A DNA stretch of 64,000 nucleotides. Source: Fragilaria radians. Lineage: Eukaryota > Bacillariophyta > Fragilariophyceae > Fragilariales > Fragilariaceae. The position numbers and the translations under genes were made by a program. Below the pieces are notes generated by a model. It saw only the letters and a list, made by a program, of their open reading frames with translations, was not told where the DNA came from and ran no database searches. The first letter of the stretch is position 1. Every line of letters starts with the position of its first letter. Location of the stretch: positions 46,064 through 110,063 of the forward strand of contig CAAAJI010000123.1 of the NCBI GenBank assembly GCA_900642245.1. The letters are read 5' to 3'. Positions 58,575 to 64,000 of the stretch are shown here, piece after piece.

Positions 58575-60909
58575 GCTTTATTGGCGGTATCTTTTTAATG
58601 CTATTTCGAAAGTTGCTACTAGTACTATCGTTAATACTTCTTAACGAGCATGAGGTAAAATAACTTCCCATTGCTTGTATGCTTGGTTAGCTTCCAAAAA
58701 CTATAAATGAACAAGCTATCTATCTCAACAAGCAGGCAACTAATAGGAGTGATTTTTCATTAAATGCTGATCCAGGTAGTGCAAAACCTATACAAAAAAA
58801 TAATTCTGAAATTCCACTGATTATGCAAGTAGAAGCCAAATAACTACAAAATGATTTTAACTTGTATTTGAGTAGTTGATCTGTGTAGGCTATACTATAT
58901 ATACTGTACACAGACCATTAAAGGTAAAAAAGTAAGGCTTGAAAAGAAAGTATCCCAAAAGTTAATGACAGAAGTAGAACTGAAACATAAGACTACATCA
59001 TAAATGATGAATGAAAGACCCTTACTTCTGATCAAGTAGCTGGCGGAACTCTCAAATTATGAAATGAAGATAGGCAAACCACGCTAGGACAAACTCCAAA
59101 GAAAATGATAGGGCCATTACTGCGAAAAACTTCATAATCATAATTGCCGTCCAAGACAAGACCTGTGCTATAAGGGAACGAAAAGATGGTTAACCATCAA
59201 ACAAAAGCATCTTCAATATTCCTTCCTAACGATGGTTGCGTTAGTGTACAAATAACGACTGCATCTATATCGAAAAGAGAAATGAGAAATACCAAGCATG
59301 AAAAACAACAGACTGGAAAATCACGTAATGGGTTTTCTTTTCTTATGATAAGATGGCGTTCTGATGATACACCATTATCTCAATGCCTGTGGTACCGTGC
59401 CTTTCGTTGCCAGTAGGAATGACACGAAGAATAAATCTTAAAGTACATACAGCAGTGTTTTGTTATTCACCATATCTTTAGGCAAAAAGTTATTTCTTTC
59501 TTACTTGACCAGAGCCAAATTTGGCATCTTCAATTTGCATTAAGGAACAACTAGAATCGTCTATTAACTTGTACATCTTTTCCTCAATAAGTCTTTTTGT
59601 GCCCAAAATTTAAAAGTCCACTTAAGAACATACACAACAATTGGTAGATTGATTTAAAATCTATACTGACTAACAAAAGAATCTTCAAGGTAATTATCCT
59701 TGCATCATTTTCTTGATAATTATTTTAGCTATTATTTAAGCCCTCATCAGACAATAGAATAGTTTAAACAATAACATCGAATAAGACAGTTGCAATATTT
59801 CAACATTTTTATTATACACTTTTAAACCAAAGTAAATGCATTTCTGGTTTCCATCTAGATTCTAAGCTGCAGGTCTTCACCAATTTTTTGCATCCTTCGA
59901 GAAGCGTAGAATAGTTCATACGTGAGGGAATGTCATTTGCCTCCAAGATTGCACTTACATTGGACTTTCAAATAAATGGATTGATGGAACAGATAGTTGC
60001 TAAAGTTCCTTTTTGAACTCGAATTATACAATACTTTTATACACTCGTCATTGGATATTGCCTAGAACATTTGTTCAATATATCCAGAAAATTGTGGTGC
60101 TTTTAATAACACTTAGTCTCTCACCTTGTTTGCAAAGGGATTTGCATTTTTCCCCTTTTGGTGTGCTATTCTGCTGTTTTGCGAGGCAAAAAGCCACATT
60201 TCTTTCTTAGTTTGTCCGTTGACATAAAGTGAAACTTAAGCTTTAAACATGTTGTGTAAGTCCAAGCAATGTCATGATATTTCTAATGATCTTTTGTGCA
60301 AGTCTGTCCTGGATGCAGCAAGTATTCACGTTACAAGCATTGCACTCTTTGTCTTAGTGATTGAGAATGGCCAATTTACTCTTTTCAACAATATGATCGT
60401 ATCCTTTGATTTTCTAGACAATGTAGCGATGTTGTTACAAGCCGTCTAAGGTTGTCCGTATCTTGAGTATCAAAGAAAAGTTAATTTATGAGATCTGCCA
60501 TCTAATCCTGAGAGAGTTGTCTCCCTCAGTATTCAGGTATGCCTAGATAAGGCATCCACCACCACATTCTTCTTTCCTGTACGACAAGTTCTGGATTGCA
60601 CGGTCACAAGTTCAGTCTGGGTATTGACCAGACCGGCACTAAGCCACTATTGGTTATAATATTTACATCACTTTTAATGCGCTACATTAAATTCTATAAA
60701 TAATTAAAATCAACTAATGCTCTACGAGTTTTCTTTTTGATTATTTCTAAATATTTCAATCAGTAGTGTAAGTCCATTACCCTCATAGCTTGGTATGACA
60801 CAAGTGCAGGGTAATTTTTCATTTTTCATCTTTGACTTATTCATCGTTTTGGCAAAAAAAATGAAGGAAGCCCTTCGGAACAAAAAAGGACCTCTATTCA
60901 TCGAGTTGT
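58575..60909. other. Intergenic stretch with a gypsy trace
   Basis: About 2.3 kb. The first few hundred bases are the presumed RAD1 promoter. One short Ty3/gypsy motif is present on the minus strand at about 60533-60585. Otherwise nothing recognisable. Confidence 0.5.
60533..60585 (-). mobile_element. Ty3/gypsy RNase H C-terminal trace
   Basis: Minus-strand translation gives TGKKNVVVDALSRHT followed by a stop. This matches the G-K-x-N-V-V-A-D-A-L-S-R motif that closes gypsy RNase H domains, with one A-to-V change. Only this short motif is recognisable, so flanking decay must be extensive or the match fortuitous. Confidence 0.5.
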
Positions 60910-61788
60910 TCATTTGGTTCCCTTTTTCATTTGCTGTTTTGCTGCCTTTTCCAAAAATGTTTTTGCCAACTTCTGAGCAGCTGGATTTGAGGCAACTGTT
61001 TTGGCACCATCGAGAGCAGCATTCAGCTTGTCTTGCCATGATAATTTTCCAGATCTTTCTTGAGTATCTGATGATGATGATGATGATGATGCTGATTTGG
61101 AAGACTTGGACTCCGAGTTTCCATTGTTGGCGGTGACACTTGCCATCGATTGAAATATTCCTCCTAAAACCCCATCCCAATTATTGTTTGATAAAGGAGG
61201 CTTAGGGATTGGCTGTCCTCTAGCGATGGCTTTTTTCACCTCCTCCTTGTAGGTAACCCGTTCAACACTCTTGGAATGAAGGTTCCTCGCGGTTTCTACA
61301 GCAAGTTGAGATGCCACCATACTTCCTACTACGGAACCTGCAGTCTCCATGAAACCATTTGTGGTACCTTTTCCTTTTGATGAATTTCCCGCAAACATAT
61401 GGCTTCCCACAATGCTTCCCAAGATTCCAGCCACAGCACCAATAGCACTCATAACCACCGTAAGCTCCTCCTCGGACATTCCGGCAACAGTGGTATCGAA
61501 GATATCTTGGTAATTTTCGAAATTCTCTTCTTGTGAAGAGTTTGTCTGTGGCGAGTTCGGGTAAAAAACACGACCACATCGAAAGTCGCGGTCATATTTG
61601 GCTCTCTGTGAAGGATCGCTAAGAACGGTGTACGCTTGCCCTATAGCACAAAACTTAGCCTTCGCAGCCTCAGGATCATCTGGATTTTTATCGGGATGAT
61701 ATTTTAATGATAGTTTCAAATATGCCTGGCGAATTGCCTTATCATCCGACGAAGGATTTATCCCCAAAATTTCATAATAGTTTGACAT
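60910..61788 (-). CDS. J-domain (DnaJ/HSP40) protein with glycine-zipper segment
   Basis: 292 aa from the ATG at 61788, which has a good context (GCC before ATG) and puts the J domain at the very N-terminus. An in-frame ATG at 61881 would add 31 residues (323 aa). The J domain (1-70) reads NYYEILGINPSSDDKAIRQA with HPD at 31-33 and ends with the usual AYTVLSDPSQRAKYD, so it should stimulate an HSP70 ATPase. A Gly/Ala-rich hydrophobic segment follows (about 108-132, SAIGAVAGILGSIVGSHMFA) with G-x3-G spacing, possibly a membrane or lipid-contacting helix, and a second weaker one (about 148-162). The tail has a poly-Ser run coded by a triplet microsatellite and ends Lys-rich. No zinc-finger domain, so it is a class III-type J protein with unknown client. 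Confidence 0.9.
   Translation of the reverse strand: MSNYYEILGINPSSDDKAIRQAYLKLSLKYHPDKNPDDPEAAKAKFCAIGQAYTVLSDPSQRAKYDRDFRCGRVFYPNSPQTNSSQEENFENYQDIFDTTVAGMSEEELTVVMSAIGAVAGILGSIVGSHMFAGNSSKGKGTTNGFMETAGSVVGSMVASQLAVETARNLHSKSVERVTYKEEVKKAIARGQPIPKPPLSNNNWDGVLGGIFQSMASVTANNGNSESKSSKSASSSSSSSDTQERSGKLSWQDKLNAALDGAKTVASNPAAQKLAKTFLEKAAKQQMKKGTK
61068..61091. repeat. Triplet microsatellite coding poly-Ser
   Basis: About seven to eight tandem TGA/ATG triplets on the plus strand, read as TCA (Ser) codons on the minus strand inside the J-domain gene. Length polymorphism would change the number of serines without shifting frame. Confidence 0.85.
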
Positions 61789-62040
61789 GGCTTCAAATCT
61801 TGATAAGTTTATAGATTGAAAAGTTCCACGAATTACGACTACATTCGAATCATGCTTATTGTATCTATTCACAAACAACATTTATTGCAGAATTACCGTT
61901 GAGGGTCTTGTTATAAAAAAACACAGTCTTTGGCGATTTTTTACTTTACTGTATGTTATTGACGGTAATAGGCCGACTTCACTTGCAAAGCTAGGAGGAC
62001 TCAAAGTTTTTTCTCTTACTACACTGTTTACAACTTACGA

Positions 62041-62102
62041 ATGGTCAAAAATAATCCTTGCCCCCCCCCCGTATGGTCAAGAATAATCCTACCCCCCCCC
62101 CC
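62041..62102. repeat. Tandem unit ending in poly-C, two copies
   Basis: Two adjacent units of about 30 bp. Each reads ATGGTCAA(A/G)AATAATCCT followed by T-G or A and a C run (C10 at 62061-62070; C11 at 62092-62102). The unit plus homopolymer has been duplicated in place. Confidence 0.85.
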
Positions 62103-62126
62103 TGAACATTAATAAATGGCCCAATT

Positions 62127-62147
62127 TCTACGTGATGTCCACGTAGA
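62127..62147. repeat. Perfect 8-bp-arm inverted repeat
   Basis: Arms TCTACGTG (62127-62134) and CACGTAGA (62140-62147) with a 5-nt loop ATGTC. Could form a hairpin, or simply be a palindromic binding site with CACGTAG/CTACGTG cores. Confidence 0.7.
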
Positions 62148-62518
62148 TGCTAGTATTGCTAGTTAGGCACTGAGTAAGCTGTCAATTATTGCAATTTAAT
62201 GCCTTCCTCCTATTCCTTTTACAATTGATAGGAGGTCGAAAACGTAAAATGCCCATCATTTGAATCCAGGTTTCAATTTGAATCTTGTTCCCACTAATGC
62301 CCCCATTATCCTACTGGATTCATTCTTTGGACATCTGAACAAATAATGACAACCAAAATCTGCCAAATCAAAAGCCAGAGACAATGTTGGATGTTACAAC
62401 TTTTGAAGGGCATATAAACCAAGACGTCCAAGGGTTGGATTACATGAGTAGCAATAGGAGGAGGCAACACAAGCAAAAATTTTAAAAAATCAATTTTACC
62501 ACAATCTCTTCCTTACAG

Positions 62519-62850
62519 TCATTTCTTAATTACCTCTGTCTGAACCCGCTTGGTCACTTGAGCTCCCGCAAGGAATACATTGGGTGCCTCTTCAAAAGTT
62601 ATAAAGTCAATCTCTTGAAAAAGTCTTGTCAAACCTTGGAGAAATTCTGCGCCCTCCTGCTTGAATTACAAGGCACATTTCATTACCTTTCACAAGGATT
62701 TTGACTCTGAACAAGGGGTGACCTTGGATCTGCATTGCCAGAGTCCAGGCCATGATGTCCTTTTCAAGGTTTCCAAGCAATAGTTGCGGTCCTGGGCGTG
62801 TAGGATCAGCATTTTCACTTTCTTGGTTTTGGAGTCACTATTTGCTTCAG
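62519..62850 (-). pseudogene. Unassigned frameshifted protein remnant
   Basis: Minus-strand frame from about 62840 reads ESENADPTRPGPQLLLGNLE then DIMAWTLAMQIQGHPLFRVK and ILVKGNEMCLVIQ. A one-base shift then restores EGAEFLQGLTRLFQEIDFIT and EEAPNVFLAGAQVTKRVQTE, ending VIKK and a stop at 62519. Both halves look like genuine protein, with regular hydrophobic spacing, so one frameshift probably killed a small gene. I do not recognise the family. Confidence 0.45.
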
Positions 62851-64000
62851 AAAATCTGGGTACTTGTGCAGGACATTTCTCAGCTTTGCACCGTTCAAAC
62901 ACGTGTACATTGCTGCTTCAGTAGTGTATTTTTGTCATTGCTGTGATTAATTTGTTCAGATTATAGGAACTGATCAAGATATCATATTTGATTCAACAAA
63001 GGGCAATAGGTGAGTTTGTTTGGCACACAAATATTTTGAGCCACAAAACAATAAATCAAAGCTCTGGAACAATCATATTGTACTTTAAAAATCATGCAAT
63101 ATGATTGAGTAAAAACGAATTTGCATCAAAAACCTAAAAAGGCTACAAACAGATGTTTTGCCGAAAATTGAGCATTCTTGTTATAACAAGAACAAAAGAA
63201 TGAAAGCATATTTCCATCACTTTGTCCAAAGTCTATTCAAAATCAGTCATATGACAGAACAGGAAAATATTGAAAATTATCGTGAAGAAAAATAGTTGGG
63301 CATACATTTGATTTTTTTCCGTTGGATGTCTTTAGAGGTTTTGAATTCTCAAGCCGTAGTTACTTTACTTTGCTCTATGCTGATTGCAGAATAGACACAA
63401 TTTAAAATTATAATCTAATTTAGACTTTTCTTGTGTAGTTTTAGAGCTTCTCAGATGTTTGGCCTTCTTTTGAAGAGTTGTTCAATCTTGTGCTTACACC
63501 TTTGCTTGAAGAGTTGGGAGCAACTGTTAAACTCTCAATAAGGACAAGTTGGGAGTGGAACTTCAACTTCCATGATATTAAAGAATTGGGTTTGTAATCC
63601 GATCATATTTGGATCATTGCTATGACCGTCTTGATAGATCGGTTTTGCAAGGTATAACACATATACCTTCCATTTACAAGCAGTATATATTCATCACTAA
63701 ATTTGTCTGATGATTCACTTTCATTCAAATTTGTGAAAGGAATGAATATGACAGTTAACTTATAGCAATCCATGAGTAGATGTGTAAATATTAGAATATC
63801 TTAATTCTGTTATTATTTACTTATACTAAAAATAATGGACATCTCTACATGAATACATATCTTAGTCTATTAACTACAATTAGACTGGATATTCCTCATA
63901 TCCTATAGCGTTAGGAATCATCTTCTTGATTCACAGGTTAAGCCTTGTTATAAAATTGAAATAAGGTGTGTGTTGTCTATAATGCAGACTGACCTACCTT

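Larger units (their letters stand above)
61882..64000. other. Terminal gene-poor stretch
   Basis: Contains the J-protein promoter side, a poly-C tandem repeat, a hairpin and a frameshifted pseudogene, each listed separately. From about 62900 to the end the sequence is AT-rich with nothing recognisable. Confidence 0.55.

Noticed and set aside
60795..61136. 113-codon plus-strand frame
   Set aside because: Antisense to the 3' end of the J-domain gene; its poly-Met run is the complement strand of the Ser triplet repeat.

Overview
The window looks like an AT-rich nuclear segment of a diatom (stramenopile). The support is indirect: short spliceosomal GT-AG introns (about 63-252 nt); a RING-like plus GAF-like protein of a type I associate with diatoms; an M11 (gametolysin-type) metallopeptidase; a CER1/WAX2-like protein; and decayed Ty1/copia, Ty3/gypsy and non-LTR-like retroelements filling most space between genes. 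I cannot name the species. There is one assembly gap (10667-10770).

Layout. 0.4-1.1 kb (+): small fatty-acid-hydroxylase-superfamily protein. 3.6-5.9 kb (-): three-exon choline-transporter-like (SLC44) protein. 6.5-9.2 kb (-): three-exon RING-like/GAF-like protein. 9.3-16.0 kb: gene-free, with copia debris in both orientations. 16.0-19.6 kb: a PP2C phosphatase (+) convergent with the CCR4-NOT subunit NOT3 (-), 113 bp apart. 19.6-23.3 kb: gene-free, carrying a diverged copy of a repeat also seen at 13.5 kb. 23.3-25.6 kb (+): five-exon secreted M11 metallopeptidase with a beta-trefoil-like tail. 26.9-29.0 kb (+): decayed non-LTR-like reverse transcriptase. 29.6-33.2 kb (+): four-exon valyl-tRNA synthetase. 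34.1-38.2 kb (-): degenerate Ty1/copia element, followed by a Ty3/gypsy scrap at 38.7-39.1 kb (+). 40-41.9 kb (+): GT92-like glycosyltransferase. 44.9-45.5 kb (-): a tiny four-exon gene for a predicted ER-lumen protein ending in SDEL. 48-49.2 kb (+): CDP-alcohol phosphotransferase. 51.2-53.0 kb (+): COG0523/CobW metal GTPase with a His/Cys-rich loop. 54.8-58.6 kb: CER1/WAX2-like protein (+) convergent with the checkpoint-clamp subunit RAD1 (-). 60.9-61.8 kb (-): J-domain protein. 62-64 kb: poly-C tandem repeat, a hairpin and an unassigned frameshifted pseudogene.

The genes do not form an operon-like unit. Loose themes are membrane lipid and head-group metabolism (SLC44-like, CDP-alcohol phosphotransferase, two hydroxylase-superfamily proteins) and housekeeping (NOT3, ValRS, RAD1, PP2C, J-protein). 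All exon joins reported below were checked by hand: each splice keeps the reading frame and uses GT-AG ends. Start codons were chosen at ATG. I found no convincing tRNA, rRNA or CRISPR. No single new multi-gene system stands out. The items most worth following are the SDEL micro-gene, the COG0523 metal loop, the RING/GAF protein, the CER1-like protein and the unassigned decayed coding regions.
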